64,000 nt of DNA from Alcaligenes faecalis (GCF_005311025.1 NZ_CP031747.1:1612001-1676000), one strand, 5' to 3'; positions 43,824 through 53,468 are shown, numbered from the stretch's first letter. Notes: a model not told the origin generated them from the letters alone. Program-made: numbers and translations.

Positions 43824-46745
43824 ATGAAAGAAACAGTCGCCGTACGCGAACGTGACCTGGGCACCCCAGCCTCGACCCAGACCGAGATGGTCAACCTGAC
43901 CATCGATGGCAAATTGATTGAAGTGCCCGTCGGCACTTCCGTGATGCACGCAGCCGCCTTGGCCGGCATCAATATTCCCAAGCTGTGCGCCACCGATTCG
44001 CTGGAGGCCTTTGGCTCCTGCCGTCTGTGCCTGGTGGACATTGAAGGCCGTCGCGGCCACCCTGCTTCCTGCACCACCCTGGTGGAAGAAGGCATGGTCG
44101 TCCAAACCGAAAACGACACCCTGCACAAGCTGCGCCGCAACGTGATGGAGCTGTACATCTCCGATCACCCGCTGGACTGCCTGACCTGTCCTGCCAACGG
44201 CAATTGCGAACTGCAAGACATGGCCGGTGTGGTGGGCCTGCGCAGCGTGCGCTATGGCTTTGATGGTGCCAACCACCTGGACGACACCACCGACAATTCC
44301 AATCCTTACTTTGCCTACGACTCCAGCAAATGCATTGTCTGCAATCGCTGCGTGCGCGCCTGTGAGGAAGTTCAGGGCACCTTTGCGCTGACCATCGACA
44401 AACGCGGTTTTGAATCGCGTGTCACCGCCGGTCAGAACGATGGCTTCCTGGGTAGCGATTGCGTCTCCTGCGGTGCTTGTGTCCAGGCCTGCCCGACTTC
44501 TTCCTTGATGGAAAAGTCGGTTATCGACCTGGGTCAGCCCGAGCACGCCGTCATCACCACCTGCGCCTATTGCGGTGTCGGTTGCGGCTTCAAGGCCGAG
44601 ATGAAGGGCGACAAAGTCATTCGCATGACACCCTGGAAAGACGGCAAGGCCAACCGTGGCCACGCCTGCGTGAAAGGTCGTTTCGCCTGGGGTTACGCCA
44701 CGCACCAGGACCGTATCCTGAGCCCCATGATACGCAAGAGCATTACGGACCCCTGGCAGGAGGTGTCGTGGGACGAGGCCATCAATTACGCTGCCTCCGA
44801 GTTCCGTCGCATTCAGGATCAGCACGGTCGTGACGCGGTGGGCGGTATCACCTCCTCGCGTTGCACCAACGAAGAAACCTATCTGGTGCAAAAGCTGGTT
44901 CGTGCCGCCTTTGGTACCAATAACGTGGACACCTGTGCCCGCGTGTGTCACTCCCCGACCGGCTACGGTCTGAAGATGACCCTGGGTGAGTCCGCCGGTA
45001 CGCAAACCTTTGACTCGGTGATGCACACCGACGTAGTGATCGTGATGGGTGCCAACCCCAGCGCCGCTCACCCCGTATTTGCGTCGCGCCTGAAACGTCG
45101 CCTGCGCCAAGGTGCCCGCCTGATCGTGATCGACCCGCGTCAAACTGAACTGGTCAGCTCGCCGCACATCCAGGCCGACTATCACCTGCCCCTGCGTCCA
45201 GGCACCAACACCGCCATGCTGACCGCCATGGCCCACGTAATCGTCACTGAAAATCTGGTGAATGAGGCCTATGTGGCCGAACGTTGCGATACCGAGGCCT
45301 TTAATGAATGGCGCAGCTTTGTCAGCCAGCCCCAGAACTCGCCGGAAGCCATGGCCGAGATCTGCGGTGTGTCCGCCGACGACATCCGTGGCGCAGCCCG
45401 TCTGTACGCCACCGGCGGTAACGGTTCGATCTACTACGGCCTGGGTGTGACAGAACACAGCCAGGGCTCCACCACCGTGATGGCCATTGCCAACCTGGCC
45501 ATGGCTACGGGTAACGTAGGCCGCGAAGGCGTGGGTGTGAACCCGCTGCGTGGTCAGAACAACGTGCAAGGCTCCTGCGATATGGGCTCCTTCCCACACG
45601 AGTTCCCCGGCTACCGTCACGTCTCCGACACCAGCGTACGCCAGCAGTTTGAAGAGGCCTGGGGCGTATCTCTGCAATCTGAACCCGGTCTGCGCATTCC
45701 CAATATGTTTGACGCCGCCTTGAGTGGCAGCTTCAAGGGGCTGTACTGCCAGGGCGAAGACATTGTTCAGTCCGACCCGAACACCCAGCACGTGGCCGCC
45801 GCCATGGCTGCCATGGAGTGTGTGGTGGTACAGGATCTGTTCCTGAACGAAACCGCCAAGTACGCCCACGTGTTCCTGCCCGGTTCATCCTTCCTGGAAA
45901 AAGACGGCACCTTCACCAACGCCGAGCGCCGCATTTCGCGCGTACGCAAAGTGATGGAGCCCAAGGCGGGCATGGCCGACTGGGAAGTCACCTGCGCCCT
46001 GGCCCGTGCTTTGGGCTACCCCATGAATTACGAGCATCCCGGCCAGATCATGGACGAGATCGCCCGTCTGACCCCGACCTTTGCTGGCGTGTCTTACGAT
46101 CGCATCCAGGAGCTGGGTGGCAGCGTGCAATGGCCTTGCAACGAACAGGCGCCTGAAGGCACCCCCACCATGCACATCGACGAGTTCGTGCGTGGCAAGG
46201 GCCGCTTCATGCTGACTCAGTACGTGCCCACCGAAGAGCGCAGCAGCCGCAAGTTCCCCTTGCTATTGACCACCGGCCGTATCCTGTCGCAATACAACGT
46301 GGGCGCCCAAACCCGCCGTACCGACAACGTGGCCTGGCATGCAGAGGACTTGCTGGAAATTCACCCGGTGGATGCCGAAGATCGTGGCATTCGCAGTGGC
46401 GACAAAGTCTCGGTCAAGAGCCGTGCGGGCGAGACCGCCCTGCGCGCGACGGTGACCGAACGAGTGCAGCCAGGGGTGGTCTATACTACTTTCCACTTTC
46501 CCGAGTCGGGCGCCAACGTGGTCACCACCAACAACTCGGACTGGGCAACCAACTGCCCCGAGTACAAGGTGACGGCCGTGCAGATTCAGCGCGTGACCTC
46601 CGAGTCGGCCTGGCAAAATCGCTGGAACCGTTTCCACGATATTCAGCAGCGCCTCCTGCAAGGCGAGACCGTCCCGGCCGAGGATTTGGCCCAGGCGGAT
46701 CACAGCCATTCGCATGAGCATGCCGAGGCCGTCGCGAAAGTATGA
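43824..46745 (+). CDS. fdsA: Formate dehydrogenase catalytic alpha subunit
   Basis: FdsA oxidises formate to CO2 at a bis-MGD molybdenum centre in the cytoplasm. From the ATG at 43824 it has 973 residues. The N-terminal NuoG-like part holds a [2Fe-2S] cluster (C55, C66, C69, C83), a His-Cys3 [4Fe-4S] site (H115, C119, C122, C128) and ferredoxin-type clusters (CIVCNRCVRAC and CVSCGACVQAC). The catalytic part begins with CAYCGVGC and has the active-site RVCHSP Cys near residue 375 followed by His. The site is Cys, not selenocysteine. An earlier in-frame start at 43767 lies inside fdsB and is not used. Confidence 0.95.
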   Translation: MKETVAVRERDLGTPASTQTEMVNLTIDGKLIEVPVGTSVMHAAALAGINIPKLCATDSLEAFGSCRLCLVDIEGRRGHPASCTTLVEEGMVVQTENDTLHKLRRNVMELYISDHPLDCLTCPANGNCELQDMAGVVGLRSVRYGFDGANHLDDTTDNSNPYFAYDSSKCIVCNRCVRACEEVQGTFALTIDKRGFESRVTAGQNDGFLGSDCVSCGACVQACPTSSLMEKSVIDLGQPEHAVITTCAYCGVGCGFKAEMKGDKVIRMTPWKDGKANRGHACVKGRFAWGYATHQDRILSPMIRKSITDPWQEVSWDEAINYAASEFRRIQDQHGRDAVGGITSSRCTNEETYLVQKLVRAAFGTNNVDTCARVCHSPTGYGLKMTLGESAGTQTFDSVMHTDVVIVMGANPSAAHPVFASRLKRRLRQGARLIVIDPRQTELVSSPHIQADYHLPLRPGTNTAMLTAMAHVIVTENLVNEAYVAERCDTEAFNEWRSFVSQPQNSPEAMAEICGVSADDIRGAARLYATGGNGSIYYGLGVTEHSQGSTTVMAIANLAMATGNVGREGVGVNPLRGQNNVQGSCDMGSFPHEFPGYRHVSDTSVRQQFEEAWGVSLQSEPGLRIPNMFDAALSGSFKGLYCQGEDIVQSDPNTQHVAAAMAAMECVVVQDLFLNETAKYAHVFLPGSSFLEKDGTFTNAERRISRVRKVMEPKAGMADWEVTCALARALGYPMNYEHPGQIMDEIARLTPTFAGVSYDRIQELGGSVQWPCNEQAPEGTPTMHIDEFVRGKGRFMLTQYVPTEERSSRKFPLLLTTGRILSQYNVGAQTRRTDNVAWHAEDLLEIHPVDAEDRGIRSGDKVSVKSRAGETALRATVTERVQPGVVYTTFHFPESGANVVTTNNSDWATNCPEYKVTAVQIQRVTSESAWQNRWNRFHDIQQRLLQGETVPAEDLAQADHSHSHEHAEAVAKV

Positions 46746-46777
46746 TGCGTCCCAACAGGCCCTAAGGAGTTGCCCAC

Positions 46778-47644
46778 GTGAGCCAGGCAGATTTTCGTGA
46801 TGCCAGCGCCCCTGCCACCGTATGGCGGCAGGCGCGTACCCCAGCAGAAGCACAAGCTGACACCCTGCCCCAAGAGGATCAGGATGCGCTGGCGCGCGAA
46901 CAGGCCGTGGCTCTGGAGTTCAATGGCATCAGCCATAGTGCCTTGTTATGCAGCCCCAGCGATCTGGAGGATCTGGCTTACGGATTTTCCATGACCGAGG
47001 GCATCATCCGTACCGCTGACGATATACGCGGCGTGGATGTGCTGGAAGGCGAGCGCGGCAGCCTGCTGCAAATCGAGATTGCCAGTGCTTGCCAGCATCA
47101 GCTCAAGGCGCGTCGCCGTCAGCTGGCTGGCCGTACAGGCTGTGGCCTGTGTGGACTGGAAAGTCTGGACGAGGTACGCCGACAGCTACCCCGTCTGGAT
47201 GCTCCCGAGCACCGCCCCGATGCTGCCGCCATCTTCCAGGCCCTGGATGCCTTGCGCTCCAGCCAGCCCTTGCATCGTCTGACGGGCGCTACCCATGCGG
47301 CTGCCTGGTGCAATCTGCAAGGCGATATCCTGGCCGTGCGTGAGGATGTAGGTCGCCACAACGCGCTGGACAAACTGCTGGGCCACATGCTGCGCAACGA
47401 TATTGATCCCCGCTCTGGCATGGTGCTGATCTCCAGCCGTGCCAGCTTCGAGATGGTCCAGAAGGCCGCTGCCATGGGCATCAACTTTGTGGTGGCCGTC
47501 TCCGCCCCCACCGCCTATGCCGTGCAGATTGCCGATGAACTGGGTGTCATGCTGGCCGCCTTCGCCCGTGACCGCAGCTTCACGCTGTACAGCCATCCCC
47601 ACTATCTGAATTCTGCCGAGTCACGCTCGGCCACATCACCATGA
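46778..47644 (+). CDS. fdhD: Formate dehydrogenase accessory sulfurtransferase FdhD/FdsC
   Basis: The 288-residue protein delivers sulfur to the molybdenum centre of formate dehydrogenase. It starts with GTG after a strong AAGGAG ribosome site. The CGLC motif in GRTGCGLCGLESL is the sulfur-carrying Cys pair, and EDVGRHNALDKLLG is family-specific. Its last four bases overlap fdsD. Confidence 0.94.
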   Translation: MSQADFRDASAPATVWRQARTPAEAQADTLPQEDQDALAREQAVALEFNGISHSALLCSPSDLEDLAYGFSMTEGIIRTADDIRGVDVLEGERGSLLQIEIASACQHQLKARRRQLAGRTGCGLCGLESLDEVRRQLPRLDAPEHRPDAAAIFQALDALRSSQPLHRLTGATHAAAWCNLQGDILAVREDVGRHNALDKLLGHMLRNDIDPRSGMVLISSRASFEMVQKAAAMGINFVVAVSAPTAYAVQIADELGVMLAAFARDRSFTLYSHPHYLNSAESRSATSP

Positions 47645-47892
47645 ACATTGTTCCTTTGATTCCCATGGCCAACCAGATCGGTCAGTTCTTTGAAATCCTG
47701 AGCAATCGGGAGCAAGGACTGCGCGAGATTGCGGAACATATCCAGAAATTCTGGGACCCGCGCATGCGCCGCTCCCTGCTGGATTTTGTGGAACAAAATC
47801 CCAGCGGTAAAAGCGAAGATGGCGAGCTGCTGCCTATTGTTTTGCAGGCAGTCGTGACCCATAAACAGCAACTGGAGCCACGCAGCCCATAA
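47641..47892 (+). CDS. fdsD: Formate dehydrogenase delta subunit
   Basis: FdsD is a small protein needed for active NAD-linked formate dehydrogenase. The 83-residue product has the characteristic MANQIGQFFEI start region and FWDPRMRRSLLDFVEQ. It is the last gene of the operon, before a terminator. Confidence 0.9.
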   Translation: MNIVPLIPMANQIGQFFEILSNREQGLREIAEHIQKFWDPRMRRSLLDFVEQNPSGKSEDGELLPIVLQAVVTHKQQLEPRSP

Positions 47893-47911
47893 GACTTGCC
47901 GCAGACACAGA

Positions 47912-47935
47912 AAAGCCCGCCTAGGCGGGCTTTTT
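47912..47935 (+). terminator. Intrinsic terminator after fdsD
   Basis: AAAGCCCGCCTAGGCGGGCT is an almost perfect palindrome with a T-rich tail (TTTTTC). Confidence 0.9.
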
Positions 47936-47953
47936 CTTTGGGCTGAAAAACGA

Positions 47954-48415
47954 TTAATCGCTTTCTTTGACGCGGTACACCAGCACGGTGTTCTTGGCCA
48001 TATTCAGCACCTTGATGGTCACGCTACCCAACAACAGGCGGGACAGACCACTGCGGCCGTGACTGCCGATAAAGATCAGATCGCAGCCTTCCTGCTCGGC
48101 AACCTGAACCACACCGTCGGCCACGTTGAAGTTCGATACGGATTTGCCGGTAGCCTTGACGCCAGCGGTCTCGGCACGGTCCAGAATTTGTTGCAGGTAT
48201 TTCTGCGACTGTTCTTTGGCGGTCTTGTCGTAGTCCTCGTCGGTGATGGCGTAGGCAGCAGCCATACCATCAAAACCAACGGTGGCAGCAAATGGCTGCG
48301 TCACGTGCAAAGCCAGAACCTCGGCACCAATTTGGCGGGCAAAGGTCACGCCTTTGTTGGCTGCTTGGGAGGAGAGCTCGGAACCGTCAGTTGGAATCAG
48401 AATTTTCTTGAACAT
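47954..48415 (-). CDS. Universal stress protein (UspA family)
   Basis: Starting at the ATG at 48415 (MFKKILIPTDGSELS), it has 153 residues. The ATP-binding glycine pattern is IGSHGRSGLSRLLLGS near the end. It is a cytoplasmic stress-response protein with no operon partner here. A longer start at 48466 would add 17 atypical residues. Confidence 0.93.
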   Translation of the reverse strand: MFKKILIPTDGSELSSQAANKGVTFARQIGAEVLALHVTQPFAATVGFDGMAAAYAITDEDYDKTAKEQSQKYLQQILDRAETAGVKATGKSVSNFNVADGVVQVAEQEGCDLIFIGSHGRSGLSRLLLGSVTIKVLNMAKNTVLVYRVKESD

Positions 48416-48502
48416 GGCATAACCCCTTTGAATGGAGACAGATAGCTTACCGCTGCATACCGGCACAGGACAAGCTAGTACAGACCTGAACCTTGAGCCA
48501 GG

Positions 48503-48844
48503 TCAGGATTCGTTCAATGCGCGGAACAATACGGCACAGCGAGTACCCGTGCGGCAGTAGGCCAAAGTCGGGCCAGGCAAGGCTTCAAGCAATTGACCAA
48601 AACGGGCAACATCAGCAGAAGTAATAGCGCTACCCACTACTGGCTGATACTCCACCTGCAAGCCTGCCGCCTGGGCGGCCTTCATCACGTCTGCCGACAA
48701 GGGCTGGTCGGGACCGCCTTCCATATCGGGACGATTGATGATGACACTTTTAAAACCGGCATCGGCCACGGCTTGCATATCCTCTCCCGATAATTGAGGG
48801 GCGACGGCCAATTGCTCGGTCAAAAACTGGTGCGGGAAGGACAT
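48503..48844 (-). CDS. TIGR01244-family sulfurtransferase/phosphatase-like protein
   Basis: This 113-residue protein has the sequence VIINRPDMEGGPDQP and a phosphatase-like P-loop YCRTGTRC (Cys and Arg of Cx5R). Such proteins resemble the N-terminal domain of beta-lactamase-hydrolase-like enzymes and may act in sulfide metabolism. Function is not established for the stand-alone type. Confidence 0.82.
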   Translation of the reverse strand: MSFPHQFLTEQLAVAPQLSGEDMQAVADAGFKSVIINRPDMEGGPDQPLSADVMKAAQAAGLQVEYQPVVGSAITSADVARFGQLLEALPGPTLAYCRTGTRCAVLFRALNES

Positions 48845-48894
48845 AGAAACTCCTGAAATCGGGATAAACTAAATCAGTTCAAAGGAAAAATAGT

Positions 48895-49491
48895 ATGTTC
48901 CCCCCCGATAGTACGCAAGCCCCTTTCTCTGCCTCCCTGCCGCAAGGCAATCACGCCAGTGCCTTGTTGATACGTCAGGCCACGTTGGACGATATGGCAG
49001 CGGTGCAAAACATCTATGCTTATCACGTACTGCACAGCACGGCGACCTTTGAACAAAGCCCGCCCGACGAACAGGAAATGGGTGCCCGCTATATACAAGT
49101 GCGCGAGCAAAACTTGCCCTGGCTGGTCGCGGAACTGGACGGGCAGATCGTGGGCTATGCCTACGCAGGAACGTATCGCTCCCGCCCGGCCTATCGCTTC
49201 ACGATAGAAGACTCCATCTATCTGGCTCAAGGTCAGATTGGCAAAGGTCTGGGCAAAGCCTTGCTGGAACAATTGCTGCTGGAATGCGAGAAAGGCCCGT
49301 GGCGGCAAATGGTGGCCATCATCTCCGGCCATGACAGCCGGGGCTCGATTGCTCTGCACCGTTCGCTGGGCTTTGCCCATGTAGGTACTCAGCCAGCGGT
49401 AGGCTATAAATTCCAGCAGTGGATTGACGTGGTCATCATGCAGCGCAGTCTGGGTGACGGCAGCCAAAGCCAGCCAGCCCAGACGCTCTGA
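48895..49491 (+). CDS. GNAT acetyltransferase (phosphinothricin acetyltransferase-like)
   Basis: The 198-residue protein has GNAT features: IRQATLDDMAAVQNIYAYHV near the start, IVGYAYAGTYRSRPAYRFTIEDSIYL in two parts, and the acetyl-CoA-binding QIGKGLGKALLEQLL. The strongest similarity in layout is to PAT/YwnH acetyltransferases, which act on phosphinothricin, methionine sulfone or related amines. Confidence 0.86.
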   Translation: MFPPDSTQAPFSASLPQGNHASALLIRQATLDDMAAVQNIYAYHVLHSTATFEQSPPDEQEMGARYIQVREQNLPWLVAELDGQIVGYAYAGTYRSRPAYRFTIEDSIYLAQGQIGKGLGKALLEQLLLECEKGPWRQMVAIISGHDSRGSIALHRSLGFAHVGTQPAVGYKFQQWIDVVIMQRSLGDGSQSQPAQTL

Positions 49492-49500
49492 TCTTCCTTC

Positions 49501-50304
49501 TCAGGCAATGCGCAGGCTGTATTGATCCAGCCATTGCTGCATCTCATCGGCAGCCAGCACCTCGTACTCTGCCTGACGTTGCAAGCCCACAGGATCGTCC
49601 TGCACGCTGCTCAAGGAGGGATGGCACATCATGCTGTCCCCGTGCTGCATCACCGCCAGCCAGGCTTTGACCAAGGCGCTGTAGCGCTCCTTGCCACCCT
49701 GAAAGTCGTATACACCGGTAAAGCTGCTATTCAAGGTGGCACCTTTGGCTCTGGCCAGACGCAACAAATCTCTGGAACCCAGCCCGGCAATAATCTGCGC
49801 CTTGAATCGGTCTTTAAACGCAAAACCCGTAGCCAGACGCTGGGCACCGGTATAGCGCAGCCAAGGCATGGAAGCCGCATAACGACGCTCCATTTCTGCC
49901 AGCAAGGCCTCGCGTATCATGGGTAGCTGATGCACGTGCTGATGCCCGTCGATATAGTCCGGGCCCTGCCCCATCACCTCTTCAAAACGATCCAGCTGGC
50001 GAGCCACGCTATCCTTGACCTTCTGATCATCCAGACGATGCAGCAGGCTGCGGATAATCACCTGCTTGAGCGGCATGGCATACACGCCCGCTTGGGAAGC
50101 AAACTCGGTAAAATTCAGGTGCAAACCTTTTTGCAGCGTGCTCTGGCGCAGTGCTGATGCATTTTGCACAAAGCTGTCCCCATCGACCAGGCAGGATGTT
50201 CCTGTCAGGCGTCGGGCCTGGGCCAATTTCAGTATGGCCTCGTCCACGGCGGGGGCCATGCCAAAATCATCCGCGCATATACTGATCTGCCTGTCCTTGG
50301 CCAC
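49501..50304 (-). CDS. ChbG/HpnK-family polysaccharide or lipid-linked deacetylase
   Basis: With the GTG at 50304, it has 267 residues and starts VAKDRQISICADDFGMAPAV. ADDFG supplies the metal-binding Asp pair and YIDGHQHVHQLP the metal His residues. These enzymes deacetylate oligosaccharides or hopanoid/lipid-linked sugars. It sits head to head with GtrA, 15 bases away. A longer upstream reading overlaps that gene. Confidence 0.8.
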   Translation of the reverse strand: MAKDRQISICADDFGMAPAVDEAILKLAQARRLTGTSCLVDGDSFVQNASALRQSTLQKGLHLNFTEFASQAGVYAMPLKQVIIRSLLHRLDDQKVKDSVARQLDRFEEVMGQGPDYIDGHQHVHQLPMIREALLAEMERRYAASMPWLRYTGAQRLATGFAFKDRFKAQIIAGLGSRDLLRLARAKGATLNSSFTGVYDFQGGKERYSALVKAWLAVMQHGDSMMCHPSLSSVQDDPVGLQRQAEYEVLAADEMQQWLDQYSLRIA

Positions 50305-50319
50305 TGCTCGCTCCGCTTT

Positions 50320-50697
50320 ATGTCTCGTCAAATCATTCTGTTCATACTGGTCGGCACTTTGGCCGCCTTCACGCACTGGGGCATTGTAATCGCCCTGGTG
50401 CAAACGCTGAGCCTGTCTCCGCTGCTGGCCAATCTTTTTGGCTGGCTGATTGCGTTCCTGGTGTCCTTTGGTGGCCACTACTGGCTGACATTCCGCTCCC
50501 AGAATGCCCGCTTTCTGCCAGCTCTGACACGTTTTTTTCTGGTGTCTGCCGCTGGCTTCGCCGTCAACGAAGCCAGCTATGCGTTTTTACTGAATCATTC
50601 CGGTCTGCGCTACGACTTGCTGCTGGGCCTGATTCTTATCGGTTTGGCTGTACTGACGTTTCTGGCTGGGCGGCTTTGGGCGTTCCGCCGCACATAA
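50320..50697 (+). CDS. GtrA-family membrane protein (putative flippase)
   Basis: The 125-residue protein from ATG 50320 (MSRQIILFILVGTLAAF) has four transmembrane helices and the GtrA-family segment FAVNEASYAFLL. GtrA proteins are thought to flip undecaprenyl-linked sugars. The final 62 bases overlap the convergent GT39 gene. Confidence 0.87.
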   Translation: MSRQIILFILVGTLAAFTHWGIVIALVQTLSLSPLLANLFGWLIAFLVSFGGHYWLTFRSQNARFLPALTRFFLVSAAGFAVNEASYAFLLNHSGLRYDLLLGLILIGLAVLTFLAGRLWAFRRT

Positions 50698-52306
50698 GCT
50701 CGTACTCGTCGTGATCAAAGCGCCACAAGGCGATACGCTGGTCTTCGTACAGGCGCTGGGCATGGTTGAGCACCTGGCTTTGGCGCACGGCATCTGGCGA
50801 GCCGATCAGCCAGACAACCGCCTTGCTGTCCCGACATAGCTGCTGACGAAGGGTTGCCCGATCTATCAAGGTCAGCGCCCCACGTTGCGGCTCAAAGCGA
50901 GCTGCCTCCAGCAGCTCCTTGCGCCAACTATCGGTGCGCATGATTTCCGGATCATCCCAGCGTCCCATCACGCTGATGTTCTGCAGGCCCGGAACATAGA
51001 AACCCAGGTCATAACGGTAATTATTCAGAAAGACGACACGGTCACCCTTTTGGTATTCACTGGCCAGTACACGGCCCAAGGCCTGACTGTTAACCTGTGG
51101 GCGCAACATCATCGTCACCACGGCAAACGCACAAATCGCAACACAAACACCCATGCTCCAGACCGCAAAGCGCTCTACCTTTGCTTCCCCATCCCGCTGA
51201 CTACGGCGAATCACCACATCCGCCAGAAAAAAAGCCCAAGGGCCAATCGCAGGCAGGACATAGCCCACCAGCTTGGACGTAGGAATGGAAAAGAAAACCA
51301 GCACAGTCAGCAATGCCGACAGCATCAAGCCTCGTACTGCTCCCAAACCGTCGGAAGCATTAGCAGAACCACGAAAGCGCTTGAACAAGAATGGCGTCCA
51401 ACCCAAGGTGGCAACAGGCATCAGGGCAAAGTAGAACCAGAAAGGCTGAGGGTTGTTAAAGCCGGTTTCCAGAAAGCGCTGGAAGTGCTGATAGACGATG
51501 TAATAGTCAAAAAATCCGGGGTAGCGCGCCTGCATGGCCCACATCCAGGGCGTGGCAACCAGCAGCAAGACTCCCAGGCCTGTCACAGAAAACAGACGCA
51601 ACAACGTACGCCACTGGCCTCGACCCAGCAGCCAGAACACCAAGATACCGCCGGGGATCAAAATCCCGATCAAGCCTTTTGCCAGAAAAGCCAGGCCTGC
51701 GGTGGCATACAGCCCCATCAAGGCCCAACGATAGGAGCGCCCCTGCTCCATCTGCAAGGCAGCATGACCACCCAAGAGCACACAGCTACTGATCAAGGCA
51801 GCAACCGTCATGTCCAGATTGGCGTAATGGGAAGCACCGAAAAGCAAGGGGCTGCTGACCAGAATCAAAGCCGTCCAGCCCGCATGTTGCTGGCTGGCAT
51901 GACGCTTCAAGAACGCGTGCATACCGGCAATCAACAAGGCCGCCATCAAGGCAGGTACCAGACGAGCAGCCACAAAATTCACACCCAACACTTTCAGGCT
52001 CAGGGCAGTCAGCCAATAATGCAAGGGAGGTTTATGGAAAAACGGCAGGCCGTCCAGACGCGGCACCAGATAATCACCGGATTCCAGCATGGACAGGGCC
52101 ACGCCGACATAGCGCCCCTCATCCGGAATCAACAAGGGGTACGCCCCCAGGGTCAGCGCAAACCACAGCAGTGCCAGCAGCCCCACGGACACACTAGAGA
52201 GCGTACCCAGGCGCTGGACGCCGCAACGTAACCAATAGGCCGGTCCACGCGCTTGTCCAAGCGGTAGCGTTGCACCGGAAGAGGAAAAGGAATTATCGAT
52301 ACTCAT
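50636..52306 (-). CDS. ArnT-like glycosyltransferase family 39
   Basis: The 556-residue inner-membrane glycosyltransferase has about 12 helices. The catalytic region is LLIPDEGRYVGVALSMLES, with the conserved Asp-Glu, then LPFFHKPPLHYW. It probably transfers a sugar from a lipid carrier to lipid A or another envelope acceptor. The convergent GtrA overlaps its end. With GtrA, the GT2 enzyme and the deacetylase it forms a surface-modification locus. Confidence 0.88.
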   Translation of the reverse strand: MSIDNSFSSSGATLPLGQARGPAYWLRCGVQRLGTLSSVSVGLLALLWFALTLGAYPLLIPDEGRYVGVALSMLESGDYLVPRLDGLPFFHKPPLHYWLTALSLKVLGVNFVAARLVPALMAALLIAGMHAFLKRHASQQHAGWTALILVSSPLLFGASHYANLDMTVAALISSCVLLGGHAALQMEQGRSYRWALMGLYATAGLAFLAKGLIGILIPGGILVFWLLGRGQWRTLLRLFSVTGLGVLLLVATPWMWAMQARYPGFFDYYIVYQHFQRFLETGFNNPQPFWFYFALMPVATLGWTPFLFKRFRGSANASDGLGAVRGLMLSALLTVLVFFSIPTSKLVGYVLPAIGPWAFFLADVVIRRSQRDGEAKVERFAVWSMGVCVAICAFAVVTMMLRPQVNSQALGRVLASEYQKGDRVVFLNNYRYDLGFYVPGLQNISVMGRWDDPEIMRTDSWRKELLEAARFEPQRGALTLIDRATLRQQLCRDSKAVVWLIGSPDAVRQSQVLNHAQRLYEDQRIALWRFDHDEYELMCGGTPKAAQPETSVQPNR

Positions 52307-52448
52307 CGCTCAAAGCCAAACCAATAGGGGTAGGCAGCTACTTGTGTAGCTGTCGAAGCGATTCAGAATATCGATGTAGCGTTCAATTACAAATGAGAGC
52401 AGTTCGCCAATTAAACGATCCGGCCTGCCTTCAAAACCAGGCTTGCCT

Positions 52449-53468
52449 TCAGCCTTGCTGCGGGTCCTGATCGGGGGTCGCTAACTGCTTCTGGTCAGGT
52501 GCCGGTTCAGAGGCCTGAGCCAGTCCCTGCCCCCGGCGACGATGCACCAGATACAAGGGCCGGTGCTTGACCTCGGCAAAGATGCTGGCGACATACTCGC
52601 CCACCACACCCAGCGAGAGCATATTCACCCCCGCGAAAAACAGTACCACCGTAATCAAGGTTGCCCAGCCCCGAACGGCATCCCCATACAACAAGTGCTT
52701 GAAGATAATGAACAAGCCGTAGCTGAAAGACAGCATGGCCAACACTGCCCCTAACAGGCTCAACAACCGCAGTGGCCAGGTGGTGAATGCCGTCAAACCA
52801 TCCACCGCAAAGCGCAATAGTTTAGTGGGGCGGAATCGGCTGACACCATGCAAGCGTTCGGCAGGCGAGTAGTAAATGGGCTCGGACGGAAAACCCACCC
52901 AGGCAAACAAGCCTTTCATAAAGCGGCTGCGCTCGGGCAAGGCCATCAAGGCATCAACGACACAGCGATCCATCAGGCGAAAATCGCCTGCATCACGCGG
53001 CACACGCAAGCCGTTAGACGTGCGCATCAGCTTGTAAAACAAACTGGTGCCCGCCCGCTTCATCCAGGTCTCGTCGTCACGGGTTTCCCGCACGGCATAG
53101 ACCATTTCCAGGCCTGTAGACCAGCGCTCCAGCATAGCTTCGATCAAGGCAGGGGGATGCTGCAAATCCGCATCCATGCACACGACTACCTGCCCGCGGC
53201 TGGCCTCCAGCCCTGCCGTCAACGCTGCCTCTTTGCCAAAGTTGCGCGATAACTGCAAATAGACCAGTTGAGGGTAGGTTTGACGCAATTGCTCAATAAC
53301 CAAAGGCGTTGCGTCTGTACTGCCATCGTCAACGAAAATGATTTCAAAGTCCGGAACCAGTTCGCGCAACTTTGCCACCAAAACCGGCAGCAATGCGGGC
53401 AGGTTTTCTGCTTCATTCAAACCAGGGATAACGCAAGAAAGCGTTTGGGCCTGTCGTTTTGTAATCAT
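52449..53468 (-). CDS. GT2 glycosyltransferase (GtrB/ArnC-like)
   Basis: From the ATG at 53468 it has 339 residues. The catalytic domain has VIPGLNEAENLPALLP, FVDDGSTDATPLVI and MDADLQHPP. Two helices near the end (about 235-300) anchor it in the membrane, as in polyprenyl-phosphate sugar transferases. It likely supplies the lipid-linked sugar for the ArnT-like enzyme 142 bases downstream on the same strand. Confidence 0.9.
   Translation of the reverse strand: MITKRQAQTLSCVIPGLNEAENLPALLPVLVAKLRELVPDFEIIFVDDGSTDATPLVIEQLRQTYPQLVYLQLSRNFGKEAALTAGLEASRGQVVVCMDADLQHPPALIEAMLERWSTGLEMVYAVRETRDDETWMKRAGTSLFYKLMRTSNGLRVPRDAGDFRLMDRCVVDALMALPERSRFMKGLFAWVGFPSEPIYYSPAERLHGVSRFRPTKLLRFAVDGLTAFTTWPLRLLSLLGAVLAMLSFSYGLFIIFKHLLYGDAVRGWATLITVVLFFAGVNMLSLGVVGEYVASIFAEVKHRPLYLVHRRRGQGLAQASEPAPDQKQLATPDQDPQQG

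Noticed and set aside
44940-44960. Possible selenocysteine at the formate dehydrogenase active site
   Set aside because: The codon is TGT (Cys) and no in-frame TGA or SECIS-like hairpin is present.
43596-45869. 757-codon minus-strand frame opposite fdsB and fdsA
   Set aside because: Antisense to strongly conserved fds genes; composition is His/Gly/Gln-rich with no domain.
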